DNA from: Candidimonas humi
GTDB taxonomy: Bacteria > Pseudomonadota > Gammaproteobacteria > Burkholderiales > Burkholderiaceae_B
NCBI RefSeq assembly: GCF_019166065.1
Contig: NZ_JAHTBN010000013.1
Coordinates: forward strand, 22,769 to 86,768
DNA length: 64,000 nt
Direction of reading: 5' to 3'
Shown here piece after piece: positions 1-7,809 of this stretch (position 1 is its first letter; every line of letters begins with the position of its first letter). Position numbers and translations under genes: made by a program. The notes under the pieces were generated by a model, which was not told where the DNA came from, made no database searches, and was given only the letters and a program-made list of their open reading frames with translations.

Positions 1-151
1 CCAGGCCCAGGTCTTGCGCGCGTTGCGCCCAGCATTGTGCTTCGGCCCGTAGTGCGTTCCAGTCCAGGCTGCGGTCGCTGCCGGCCACTGCGAGCCGCTC
101 GCCGCCCAGGGCGGCATCGGCAAATTGCATCTCGTGCAGGTCGAAATACAT
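1..151 (-). CDS. dltA: D-alanine--carrier protein ligase DltA (5' part only)
   Basis: Only the first 50 codons lie in the window; the gene runs off the left edge. The start is the ATG at 149-151, preceded by an AGGAAA ribosome-binding site. The visible N-terminus (MYFDLHEMQF, then ERLAVAGSDRSLDW) resembles the beginning of ANL-family adenylating enzymes. DltA activates D-alanine with ATP and loads it on the phosphopantetheine of DltC in the cytoplasm. The assignment rests mainly on position: it is the last visible gene of an operon that also holds dltC, dltD, a dltX-like gene and dltB. Another ANL enzyme cannot be excluded from this fragment alone. Confidence 0.75.
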   Translation of the reverse strand, partial: MYFDLHEMQFADAALGGERLAVAGSDRSLDWNALRAEAQCWAQRAQDLGL

Positions 152-265
152 GGGTTTCCTTTAGCCTTGCTTCTTCAGTGTAGGCGCATGCGGAGCCGCC
201 CGGACGCCTGGCGGGCGGCGGCCCCGGCGAGCGCGGGGCGATCCGCGAGTGTGGAGCGCCTCATG

Positions 266-1393
266 TCAGACCGGGCTGCGGCCGCTGAACACATACAGCG
301 CCAACATGGCCGAGGCGATGGTGAGCACCCTGCCCAGCAGGCGGGCAGGCCATGTAGCGAGCCACCGCTGCAGCGCCGGATGCTCGCGCGCGGCCAGCAG
401 CAGCCGGTTGTGGATCACCGAGTAGCTGCCGAACATGATGCCGCTGACGATGTAATGCCATTGCAGGCCGTTCCATATGCCCATGCAGAACAGGGTGGCG
501 AAGATGCCGATGTTCTGGGCGGCGAAGCGATGCCGCGAAAAGAAGCGATCCTTGGACAGTGCCTTGTAGATAGGCATGAAGACCACGTCGCGCAGCCATT
601 CCGACAGGCTGATGTGCCAGCGGCGCCAGAAGTCCTGCGGGTTGCGGCTGAGGATGGGGTTGTTGAAGTTGGCCGGCAGGTTGACTCCGAACATCTTGCC
701 CAGGCCCAATGCCATGTTCGAGTAGCCGGCAAAATCGAAATACAGGTAGACGCTGTAGAGCACGGTATTGAGCAGCACGCCGCGCAGGCTGTAGTCGTCG
801 GCCGCCACCTGGGCCAGGCCGCCGATCCAGACCAAGTGGGCGATGGCGAATTTCTGGACCAGGCCCAGCAGCAGGGCTTCGTAGCCTGCGCGCCAATGGC
901 CCATATTGACCTGGGCGTAGCCCTTGTTCAGGTCGGCCTGGAAATTGCGCCAGCGATACATGGGGCCGGCCAGCAGGGTCAGCGGAAAGAACAGGTAGGT
1001 AAGGTAATCGACCGGATGGATACGCTCGTTGCCGTGGGCGAACAACAGCACGTCCACCGCCCGGAAGGTCATGAACGACAGCCCCAGCATGCCCAGGAAG
1101 CCCAGCGCGTGCGTCTTGACCAGCAGCAGCGGCAGCATGGTCGCCACCACTGCCACGCGGGTGGCGATCAGCTTGCGGCGGCACAGCCACAAGGCCAGGG
1201 CGTGCACGGCAAACACGATCAGCGGCTGCAGCGGGTGGTTCTGGAAGACCAGCGCGGCGGTAATCAGGCCCAGGCAGGCCAGCACATAGCGCAGCGGCAG
1301 CCTGGCCCAGGCGGCCGCCCGTCCGGCCAGCGATACGCCCAGGCCGGCCAGCAGCGCATAAAGAAAGAAATCGAAGCTTGCGAACAGTTCCAT
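266..1393 (-). CDS. dltB: DltB, membrane-bound O-acyltransferase for D-alanylation
   Basis: 375-aa polytopic MBOAT protein. DltB passes D-alanine from charged DltC across the membrane; in Bordetella a homologous locus (dra) has been linked to resistance to antimicrobial peptides. Family landmarks are visible: FFPLTLLAGPMYRW near residue 135, LYFDFAGYSNMALGLGKMFG near 220, the WRRWHISLSEWLRD segment with His260, and the C-terminal LYVFSGRSP. The usual WHG motif that carries the second conserved histidine reads WNG here (Asn308); a histidine occurs four residues later in LQWHYI. ATG start at 1393 lies 22 bp after the dltX-like stop, so the genes are probably cotranscribed. Length is a little below the usual 390-415 aa. 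Confidence 0.9.
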   Translation of the reverse strand: MELFASFDFFLYALLAGLGVSLAGRAAAWARLPLRYVLACLGLITAALVFQNHPLQPLIVFAVHALALWLCRRKLIATRVAVVATMLPLLLVKTHALGFLGMLGLSFMTFRAVDVLLFAHGNERIHPVDYLTYLFFPLTLLAGPMYRWRNFQADLNKGYAQVNMGHWRAGYEALLLGLVQKFAIAHLVWIGGLAQVAADDYSLRGVLLNTVLYSVYLYFDFAGYSNMALGLGKMFGVNLPANFNNPILSRNPQDFWRRWHISLSEWLRDVVFMPIYKALSKDRFFSRHRFAAQNIGIFATLFCMGIWNGLQWHYIVSGIMFGSYSVIHNRLLLAAREHPALQRWLATWPARLLGRVLTIASAMLALYVFSGRSPV

Positions 1394-1415
1394 GTGGGAT
1401 GTGCCGGACCGCGGT

Positions 1416-1541
1416 TCAGAACTGCTGGTACTCGTACTCGACCTTGATCGGGCCGCCCAGGTCGGACGGGGCGCGGGCCTGCAGCAGGCACACCGCGATC
1501 AGGCCCAGGTACAGGCAGACGAGGAAGAGAAAGCGCTTCAT
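1416..1541 (-). CDS. DltX-like 41-aa membrane microprotein
   Basis: A 41-codon frame between dltD and dltB. It starts with ATG at 1539-1541 and stops with TGA at 1416-1418. The product starts MKRFLFLVCLYLGLIAVCLL, a single hydrophobic helix after a short basic N-terminus, and ends IKVEYEYQQF. That C-terminus fits the aromatic-x-Tyr-x-x-Phe pattern at the end of DltX, the microprotein of Firmicute dlt operons whose terminal tyrosine has been proposed to carry D-alanine during transfer by DltB. Position, size, single-helix topology and terminal motif all agree, but the overall similarity is too short for a sequence-based proof. Residues after the helix would lie in the periplasm. Confidence 0.7.
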   Translation of the reverse strand: MKRFLFLVCLYLGLIAVCLLQARAPSDLGGPIKVEYEYQQF

Positions 1542-1650
1542 GCCGGGCGTTGAGGCTTTGCGGCCCGCGGCCGCCGGGAAACGGAGCCGGCCGATGCTGC
1601 GGCACAGGGCCGCCGCGGCGCACGGTACGCGCAGGGAGTTTGCTTGGCGT

Positions 1651-2841
1651 TCATGGCGTGTGCGGCGCGAAATGCTGGTCTATGGCCTGGTCGGCCAGGG
1701 CCCAGCCCAGTTCCGCCAGGTGCATGTCGTCGTTGAAGATACCCGGTACCGGGCGTAGCGGATACATGTTCATGCACGACATGCCGTAGCGCCTGCACAT
1801 CGCCATGATGCTGTGCACCGTGGGGATGAATCTTTCGGTGTCCAGCACCAGCTTGGAATTGAGCGGCTGCATGATGAAGAAGGCATGCACCTGCTTGTGC
1901 GCCAGGTATTCCATGAGCTGGGACAGGTCGGTGAATTCATGGGCTGCGATCGGGTCGCCGCGGGCGAATTCCTGGTGGGTGGGATCGGGAACCAGCGACA
2001 GGTGCGTGCGGTAGTACTGGTTGCGCACTGCGTACGGGTTGGCGCTGCTGAGCAGGCGGCCCGTGGCGCGCGCTTCGTCGAGCAGGCGCTGCCAGTCGGC
2101 TTGCGGCAGCGTGGGCGGAACGGGAAATACGGTGTGGCGCGTGGCCGCAAGGGCTGCCGGAGTCGGGTCGTAGGCCGGGCCGCTGATGATGGGCTTGCCG
2201 GTGATCCACATCTGCAGCTTGTCACGGAAGGTGGCCAGCCGGGCCTGCGCGAGCAGGCCGAGTATGCCCCAGGTTTCGTGGTGGCGCACCCAGTAGATCA
2301 GGTTGTCGCGGGCGGCGGGGCGGCTCCACAGGCTGTCGAGCACCGGGCCGGAAATATGTTCGGCAAAGGCGCTGGACGGCAGCTCGCCCTCGGCGGCGAA
2401 CCATGCCGGCGAGAGCATGATGACCAGCTTGGTGCGCGGCGTGAAGCTGCCCGACAAGGACTGCAGCACGCGGAATATGCCGTAGGACTGCAGCTTGGCG
2501 TGTCCGTAGGCGAGCGTGGGCACGCCTAGTTCGGTGGGGAAAAAACGATAGGGTACGAAGCGCAGATCGTGGCTGGAGAGCTCCGACGAGCCCAGGATCA
2601 CCAGCGTGCCGTCGGCCAGCGCTCGGCTCATGCGCGCGAAATTGACCGATTGCTCGTTCCAGTTGTCGCCCATATTGGGCAGGTAAATGCCCGCCCGCGC
2701 ATCCAGGCCATCGGTCGCCCGGGGATGCAGGCTGTGCGTCAGATAAGGATTCAGGCCTAAGTAGGCCAGCAGGGCGATGCAGGCGGCGGTCAGTGCGGCG
2801 AGCAGGTGCTGGAGCGGACTCTTAAGTGTGCGCCGCCACAT
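1651..2841 (-). CDS. dltD: DltD, D-alanyl transfer esterase-fold protein
   Basis: 396-aa protein with an N-terminal signal-anchor (residues 12-30) and an SGNH/esterase-like periplasmic domain. The GSSEL block (Ser85/86) gives the expected nucleophile. GHAKLQSYGI and MLSPAWF are typical DltD blocks. FNDDMHLAELGW near the C-terminus supplies the Asp and His (His374) of the triad. DltD is thought to carry out the last transfer of D-alanine to the envelope acceptor. Its start overlaps the end of dltC by 20 bp, indicating translational coupling. The acceptor in this Gram-negative host is not evident from sequence. Confidence 0.9.
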   Translation of the reverse strand: MWRRTLKSPLQHLLAALTAACIALLAYLGLNPYLTHSLHPRATDGLDARAGIYLPNMGDNWNEQSVNFARMSRALADGTLVILGSSELSSHDLRFVPYRFFPTELGVPTLAYGHAKLQSYGIFRVLQSLSGSFTPRTKLVIMLSPAWFAAEGELPSSAFAEHISGPVLDSLWSRPAARDNLIYWVRHHETWGILGLLAQARLATFRDKLQMWITGKPIISGPAYDPTPAALAATRHTVFPVPPTLPQADWQRLLDEARATGRLLSSANPYAVRNQYYRTHLSLVPDPTHQEFARGDPIAAHEFTDLSQLMEYLAHKQVHAFFIMQPLNSKLVLDTERFIPTVHSIMAMCRRYGMSCMNMYPLRPVPGIFNDDMHLAELGWALADQAIDQHFAPHTP

Positions 2842-3058
2842 ATAGGCAGATGCTTTGCACCGTTTCCAGGATTTCCGCGATTTCCGGGGCGGGGATGCCG
2901 CAACCGTATTTGTCTTCGATGGCCAGGGTAATGTCTACGGCGGCCATGGAATCGACCAATCCGGACTTGACCAGCGAGGCGTCGGCGGAGACGGGCTTGA
3001 GAATGACAGACTCGACGATGGCGAGGATTTCTGTTTCTAGGTTTTCAGCGACCAGCAT
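2822..3058 (-). CDS. dltC: D-alanyl carrier protein DltC
   Basis: 78-aa acyl-carrier-type protein with the phosphopantetheine attachment site GLVDSMAAVD, Ser37 being the modified residue. The DSM triplet replaces the more common DSL. It receives D-alanine from DltA and presents it to DltB at the inner face of the membrane. It is the first gene of the operon and overlaps dltD. A GAGG element lies about 12 nt before the ATG, and a 10-bp inverted repeat lies 40-70 bp upstream. Confidence 0.88.
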   Translation of the reverse strand: MLVAENLETEILAIVESVILKPVSADASLVKSGLVDSMAAVDITLAIEDKYGCGIPAPEIAEILETVQSICLYVAAHT

Positions 3059-3097
3059 ACGAGGTCTACCTCTTCGGTCTGAGCCGAATAATGTGAG

Positions 3098-3128
3098 TAA
3101 TGCTCAGGAAAAATACAACTGAGCATTA
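3098..3128. promoter_or_regulatory. 10-bp perfect inverted repeat upstream of the dlt operon
   Basis: TAATGCTCAG and CTGAGCATTA flank an 11-nt A-rich spacer. The repeat lies 40-70 bp before dltC in an AT-rich patch of an otherwise GC-rich region, where the operon promoter should be. It could be an operator for a dimeric regulator or a 5'-leader hairpin. A terminator is less likely because no T-run follows on either strand. Confidence 0.5.
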
Positions 3129-3241
3129 TCTGCGCATGAAGCTGAATACTTGCTTAACACTATGAATTTACCGGCCCGAGCCGGGCCCGGTGTTGCGGGG
3201 CCGCTGCAGTTGCCCCGGGCCGTCGCGGATATGGCGCCGGT

Positions 3242-4702
3242 TCAGACGAATTTCATGCCCAGCAGGAACAGGGCGGCCGCCAGGATCATGGCCGCCGGCA
3301 GCGTCAAGACCCAGGCGAGCAGGATGTTGCGCACGGTCTTGCCCTGTACGCCGGTGCTGTTGGCCACCATGGTGCCGGCCACGCCCGAGGACAGCACGTG
3401 GGTGGTGGATACGGGCAGGCTGAAGAAATTGGCCAGGCCTATCGATGCCACCGCCGTCAATTGCGCCGACATGGCCTGGGAATAAGTGATGCTCTGCTTG
3501 CCGATCTTTTCGCCGACGGTCTGCACGATGCGGCGCCAGCCGACCATGGTGCCCAGGCCCAGCGCCAGGGCGACAGCGGCGATGACCCATACCGGCGCGT
3601 ATTCGGTGGTGGCGGTCAGGTCTTTGCGCACGCGGGCCAGGTCGGCGCGTTCGGGCGTGGACAGGCCGGCCATGCTTTCGACGTTCTTGGCGGTGTTGTC
3701 CAGGCACAGCAAGTAGCGGCGTACCGCGATGCGTTTGTCGCCGGCCAGCGAGCGGTAATTGTCGACGCCGCTCAGGTCCTGCAGCAATATGGCGGTGGTG
3801 CGCGGGGTGTTGCGCGGATCGCAGGCCGGGGCGCCGGCGTCCGCGGCGGTCTGCCGCAGCAATTGCTGGCGCAGCGCCGGGTCGCTGCGTTCGAGTATCT
3901 GTTCCAGGTGGGTGGCGGCGTTGCGCGTGTAGTCGATGTCGTAGCTGGTGGCGTTCAGATTGAGCACGAACTGGGCCGGCACGATGCCGATCAGCACCAG
4001 CATGATCAGGCCTATGCCTTTTTGGCCGTCATTGGATCCGTGCACGTAGCTCAGCCCCAGGGCCGACAGCACCAGCACCAGCCGGTTCCAGAACGGCGGG
4101 TGCTTCTTGCCGTCGGTCTCGCGCCGTTGTTCCGGCGTCCTGTGCATCTTGGAGTCGGCCTTCCAGCGCCGCGCCGCCCATTGCAGTACGCCCGACAGGA
4201 CGAAGCCCATGATCGGCGAGATCACCAGCGACAGCACGATTTCCAGGGCCTTAGCCCAGTTCACGCCGTCGGCCAGCGCCGTGTGCGTGAGCCAGGCATT
4301 GGCGATGCCCACGCCCAGTATCGAGCCGATCAGCGTATGCGAGCTGGAGGCGGGGATGCCGAAAAACCAGGTGCTGAGGTTCCAGGCGATGGCCGCGGCC
4401 AGCATCGAGAACACCATGATCAGGCCATGGCCGGTGTCGATGTGGACCAGCAGTTCCACCGGCAGCAGATGCACGATGGCGTAGGCCACTCCCACGCCGC
4501 CGGTGAGCACGCCGAGGAAGTTGAAGATGCCCGACAGGGACACGGCGAGGTGCGGGGCGATGGCCTTGGTGCAGATGGCCATGGCCACGGCGTTGGCCGT
4601 GTCGTGGAAGCCGTTGATGAATTCGAAGGCGAGCACGAACGCCAGCGCCAGCACGAGGCTGAAGCCTATCCAGAAGTGCAGGCCGGAGAAAATATCGAAC
4701 AT
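3242..4702 (-). CDS. pit: PiT-family inorganic phosphate transporter
   Basis: 486-aa polytopic permease of the PiT family (H+/phosphate symport across the inner membrane). The two internal-repeat signatures are seen: FINGFHDTANAVAMAI near the N-terminus, and SYVHGSNDGQKGIG near the middle. SSSHTLIGSILGVG and STTHVLSSGVAGTM are the paired SSSHT-type motifs. A hydrophilic central loop of about 120 residues separates the two halves, as in bacterial Pit. I chose the ATG at 4702; an upstream TTG at 4729 would add nine residues. No clear Shine-Dalgarno is visible for either. It is transcribed toward dltC but probably independently, with a 183-bp gap. Confidence 0.92.
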   Translation of the reverse strand: MFDIFSGLHFWIGFSLVLALAFVLAFEFINGFHDTANAVAMAICTKAIAPHLAVSLSGIFNFLGVLTGGVGVAYAIVHLLPVELLVHIDTGHGLIMVFSMLAAAIAWNLSTWFFGIPASSSHTLIGSILGVGIANAWLTHTALADGVNWAKALEIVLSLVISPIMGFVLSGVLQWAARRWKADSKMHRTPEQRRETDGKKHPPFWNRLVLVLSALGLSYVHGSNDGQKGIGLIMLVLIGIVPAQFVLNLNATSYDIDYTRNAATHLEQILERSDPALRQQLLRQTAADAGAPACDPRNTPRTTAILLQDLSGVDNYRSLAGDKRIAVRRYLLCLDNTAKNVESMAGLSTPERADLARVRKDLTATTEYAPVWVIAAVALALGLGTMVGWRRIVQTVGEKIGKQSITYSQAMSAQLTAVASIGLANFFSLPVSTTHVLSSGVAGTMVANSTGVQGKTVRNILLAWVLTLPAAMILAAALFLLGMKFV

Positions 4703-4846
4703 GAGGGAATGGCGGAAAAGGTGGCGCAATTATTGCAGATTTGCGGGCGGCGGACTGCGCGCCTGGCGATCGGACCGTGGTCGTGCGCGCCGGCGGCAGC
4801 GGTCCGAAGACCGGCGCGCACCCGCGGCGCCGGTCTTCGGTCTGGC

Positions 4847-6385
4847 TCAATGGGCGGGCTGGGGACGTTCGACCGGCACCCGTTCCTCGAGCGCCTCGTC
4901 CTTGACGAGCATGCTCAAGATGAAGGAGACGAAACCTATCCCCGACGCGACCGAAAAGATATTGCGGAAGGCTTCCTGGGCGCTGCCGGCCAGTTGGGCC
5001 TTGACCATCGCGTCCACGTGCACCTGGGCGTCGCCGATCAGGGCCTTGATGATTTCGGCGCCCGAGAACCCCGATGCCGAGGCCGGGGCGTCGGCCTGCA
5101 GGGCGGCCAGCAACAGCGCCATCAGCACCGCAATGCCCATGGCCGCGCCCAGCGAGCGGCAGAATGCCGAAACTGCAGTGGCGATGCCTACGTAGCGGTG
5201 TTCCACGGCATTTTGCACCGCGACTGTCGAGGTGGGCAGTTGCAGGCCTATGCCCAGCCCCGTGACCGCCATGCAGACCATGGTGGACACGGCCGAGCCC
5301 GGCGCCAGAAAGGCCAGCCCGAGTACCGCGATCGGCACCAGCAGGGCGCCGAACATTTGCAGATGCTTGTAGCGGCCCATGCGCGTCATCAGCCGCCCGC
5401 CTATGTATGCCCCCGTGGGCACCGCCAGACTCAGCGGCACCAGTTGCAGCGCCGAGCCGTCGGCGCCGGCCTTGGTGAGCATCTGCAGCCGCAACGGTAT
5501 GAGCACCGACAGCGACACGATTTCGATGAAGGCGATGAACAATATGGCGCAAGACACATTGACCGTGCGGTTGCTGAACATGCCCAGCGGCACGATGGGC
5601 TCGGCCGCGCGCCGTTCCTGCCAGTAGAACGCCAACAGGGCGATCACGGTCACGCCGAAAAGCTTGCTGTTCAGGGTATCCAACCATCCTGCGCCCTGGC
5701 CGACCCGGGTGATGCCTATGAGCAGCGTGGCCAGCCCCACGATCAGCAATATCGCGCCCAGGAAATCGATGGGCCGCTTGACCTTGGGCACCGGCAGCAG
5801 CGCCAGCGCGCGCCGCGAGGACAGCAGGGCCACCAGCCCCAGGGGCAGGTTGATCCAGAACACCCAGCGCCAGGACAGATAGGTGGTGAGCAGGCCGCCG
5901 GCCAGCGGGCCGGTGACGCTGGCCACTGCGAAGGCCGCGCTGATGTAGCCCTGGTAGCGGCCGCGGTCGCGCGGCGCCACCACGTCGGCGATGATGGCCT
6001 GGGCCACGGAAATCAGGCCGCCGCCGCCCAGGCCTTGCAGGATGCGGGCGCCGACCAGGAAGGGCATGGTGGGCGCCATGGCCGACGCGACCGATGTCAG
6101 CAGGAATATCGTGATGGCCGAGGACAGCATCACGCGCCTTCCGTACAGGTCGCCGAGCTTGCCGTAGATGGGAGTGGCCACCGCCACCGCGATCAGGTAG
6201 CCCGACACCACCCAGGCCAGCAGGTCCACGCCCTGCAGGTCTGACGCCATCATGGGCAGCGATACCGATACGATGGTCTGGTCGAGTGCGCCCAGCAATA
6301 TGGCGAGCATCAGGCCGATGATGACGGAGCGCACGTCCGAATGGGACAAGGTGGAGTACAGCGGAACTTCTCGTGTTTGCGGCAT
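4847..6385 (-). CDS. DHA2-family (EmrB/QacA-type) MFS multidrug exporter
   Basis: 512-aa MFS protein with about 14 hydrophobic segments, as expected for the DHA2 drug:H+ antiporter group. Motifs include LDQTIVSVSLP in TM1 (motif D1), GKLGDLYGRR in loop 2-3 (motif A), RILQGLGGGG in TM4 (motif B) and GPLAGGLL in TM5 (motif C, antiporter signature). It stands alone with no adjacent membrane-fusion protein or outer-membrane channel, so it may act by itself. The substrate is unknown. Confidence 0.88.
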   Translation of the reverse strand: MPQTREVPLYSTLSHSDVRSVIIGLMLAILLGALDQTIVSVSLPMMASDLQGVDLLAWVVSGYLIAVAVATPIYGKLGDLYGRRVMLSSAITIFLLTSVASAMAPTMPFLVGARILQGLGGGGLISVAQAIIADVVAPRDRGRYQGYISAAFAVASVTGPLAGGLLTTYLSWRWVFWINLPLGLVALLSSRRALALLPVPKVKRPIDFLGAILLIVGLATLLIGITRVGQGAGWLDTLNSKLFGVTVIALLAFYWQERRAAEPIVPLGMFSNRTVNVSCAILFIAFIEIVSLSVLIPLRLQMLTKAGADGSALQLVPLSLAVPTGAYIGGRLMTRMGRYKHLQMFGALLVPIAVLGLAFLAPGSAVSTMVCMAVTGLGIGLQLPTSTVAVQNAVEHRYVGIATAVSAFCRSLGAAMGIAVLMALLLAALQADAPASASGFSGAEIIKALIGDAQVHVDAMVKAQLAGSAQEAFRNIFSVASGIGFVSFILSMLVKDEALEERVPVERPQPAH

Positions 6386-6498
6386 TGTCTGCGTGAACGG
6401 ATGCGGGCCGCAGCGGTGCCGCGGCGGCTCAAGGGCCGGAAAGAGGAATACGGCGCATTGTACGTCCGCAAGGACAGGCGACGGGAATGGAGGCTGGC

Positions 6499-6771
6499 TC
6501 AGGAGGGCGGGAGGCGAGTTCCGCTGCCTGCGTGGCCGCCATGGGCCTCGCGCAGCGGGCGCAGCAAGTCCCTGAGCCCGTTGTGGTCCAGTTCGTACAT
6601 CAGCGCCAGCATGCGGCCCAGCTCGCCCTTGGGAAAGCCATTGCGGGCGAACCAGCCCAGGTAATGGCCGGGCAGCTCGGCGAGCGGCCGGTCCTTGTAT
6701 TTGCCATAAGGCATGACGTAGTTCGCCAGCCGTTGCAGGGCGTCGGAGTCCATGGTGCGAAAGTCCGGCAT
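6499..6771 (-). CDS. DUF3820-type small protein
   Basis: 90-aa protein beginning MPDFRTMDSDALQRL. The block VMPYGKYKDRPLAELPGHYL followed by GWFARNGFPKGELGRMLALM is characteristic of the DUF3820 family, whose members have been described as quorum-sensing-regulated virulence factor-like. No catalytic residues are recognised. It lies 62 bp downstream of an SDR gene on the same strand and may be read from the same transcript. A GC-rich upstream extension of the frame lacks family similarity, so the ATG at 6771 is preferred. Confidence 0.75.
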   Translation of the reverse strand: MPDFRTMDSDALQRLANYVMPYGKYKDRPLAELPGHYLGWFARNGFPKGELGRMLALMYELDHNGLRDLLRPLREAHGGHAGSGTRLPPS

Positions 6772-6833
6772 CCGGAAACCGCGTGCCGTCCGCCTGGGCC
6801 GCGCCGTTTCCGTGTATTGATCCAATTGACTGT

Positions 6834-7712
6834 CTATTCTAATTGCCCCCGGGCCTTGGCCAGTTCGTGCCTCGGCTGGTCCCAGCCCGAGTCCGGGACG
6901 AACTGGCCGGCCTGCGCCTGCACCTCGGCCAGCCGGCGGCATAGCGTTTCGGCAGGGCCCGCCGCGTCGTCGATGTGGATGCCGCGAGTCATGGTGATGT
7001 GGGCGCATTCGTAGCTGCCGCCGCCTGCCAGCAGGATCATGCGCGTGGGGGCCGCGTCGCCGGCCAGGGCGAGTAGTGCGGGGCTGACGCGTTCGGGCGT
7101 CATGACGGCTGCCGCGTCCTCCGGCAGCAGGCCCTCGGTCATTGCGGTCGCGGCGCTGGGGGCCAGGCAATTGACGCGGATGTCGTGCCTGGCGCCTTCC
7201 AGCGCCAGGGCCTGCATCAGGCCCACCAGCGCCATTTTGGCGGCGCCATAGTTCGACTGGCCGAAGTTGCCGTACAGGCCCGAAGACGAAGTCGTCATCA
7301 CGATGCGCCCATAGTTCTGCGCCTGCATCCGCGGCCAGACCGCCTTGGCGGCATGCACGGAACCCATGACGTGCACGTCCAGCACCAGGCGGAAGTCGTC
7401 GAGCGGCATCTTGGCGAATGTGCGGTCGCGCAGGATGCCCGCATTGTTCACGAGGATGTCGATGCGCCCGAACTCGGCGATCGCGAGTTCGGCCATGGAC
7501 TGCATGTCTTCGTAGCGTGTGACGTCGCCGGCGCAGGCGACGGCCTCGCCGCCCGCGAGGCGGATTTCATCGGCCACGGCCCGCGCCCCGGCGCCCAGGT
7601 CGTTGACCACCACGCGCGCGCCGTGGCGCGCGAGTTCCAGGGCGTGACTGCGGCCCAACCCGCCGCCGGCCCCCGTCACGATCGCTACCCGGGATTGCAA
7701 TTGCTTGGACAT
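6834..7712 (-). CDS. Short-chain dehydrogenase, HSD17B4/MFE2-like
   Basis: 292-aa classical SDR. The NAD(P) site TGAGGGLGRSHA, the NNAG block, and the catalytic Ser-Tyr-Lys (TSSSGLYGNFGQSNYGAAK) are visible. NDLGAGARAVADEI after strand 2 resembles the (3R)-hydroxyacyl-CoA dehydrogenase part of peroxisomal multifunctional enzyme 2. The last 60 residues extend beyond the usual SDR core. The ATG at 7712 follows AGAGGA at proper spacing; an upstream ATG at 7730 overlaps that site and is rejected. Its neighbour upstream is an acyl-CoA synthetase fusion, which suggests a role in degrading an acyl-CoA intermediate. Confidence 0.88.
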   Translation of the reverse strand: MSKQLQSRVAIVTGAGGGLGRSHALELARHGARVVVNDLGAGARAVADEIRLAGGEAVACAGDVTRYEDMQSMAELAIAEFGRIDILVNNAGILRDRTFAKMPLDDFRLVLDVHVMGSVHAAKAVWPRMQAQNYGRIVMTTSSSGLYGNFGQSNYGAAKMALVGLMQALALEGARHDIRVNCLAPSAATAMTEGLLPEDAAAVMTPERVSPALLALAGDAAPTRMILLAGGGSYECAHITMTRGIHIDDAAGPAETLCRRLAEVQAQAGQFVPDSGWDQPRHELAKARGQLE

Positions 7713-7809
7713 GGTTTCGTTCCTCTGCATCGATGCCGGCGCGCCGCCCCGGAGAGTCTTAGGCCCTCTTCGGGGCGGCTAAGCTGGAAAGCGTGGCCGC
7801 GTTTGCTCT

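Noticed and set aside
3398..6244. 948-codon plus-strand frame opposite the pit and DHA2 genes
   Set aside because: Antisense to two clear transporters. The product is His/Gln/Gly/Arg-rich with no family features.
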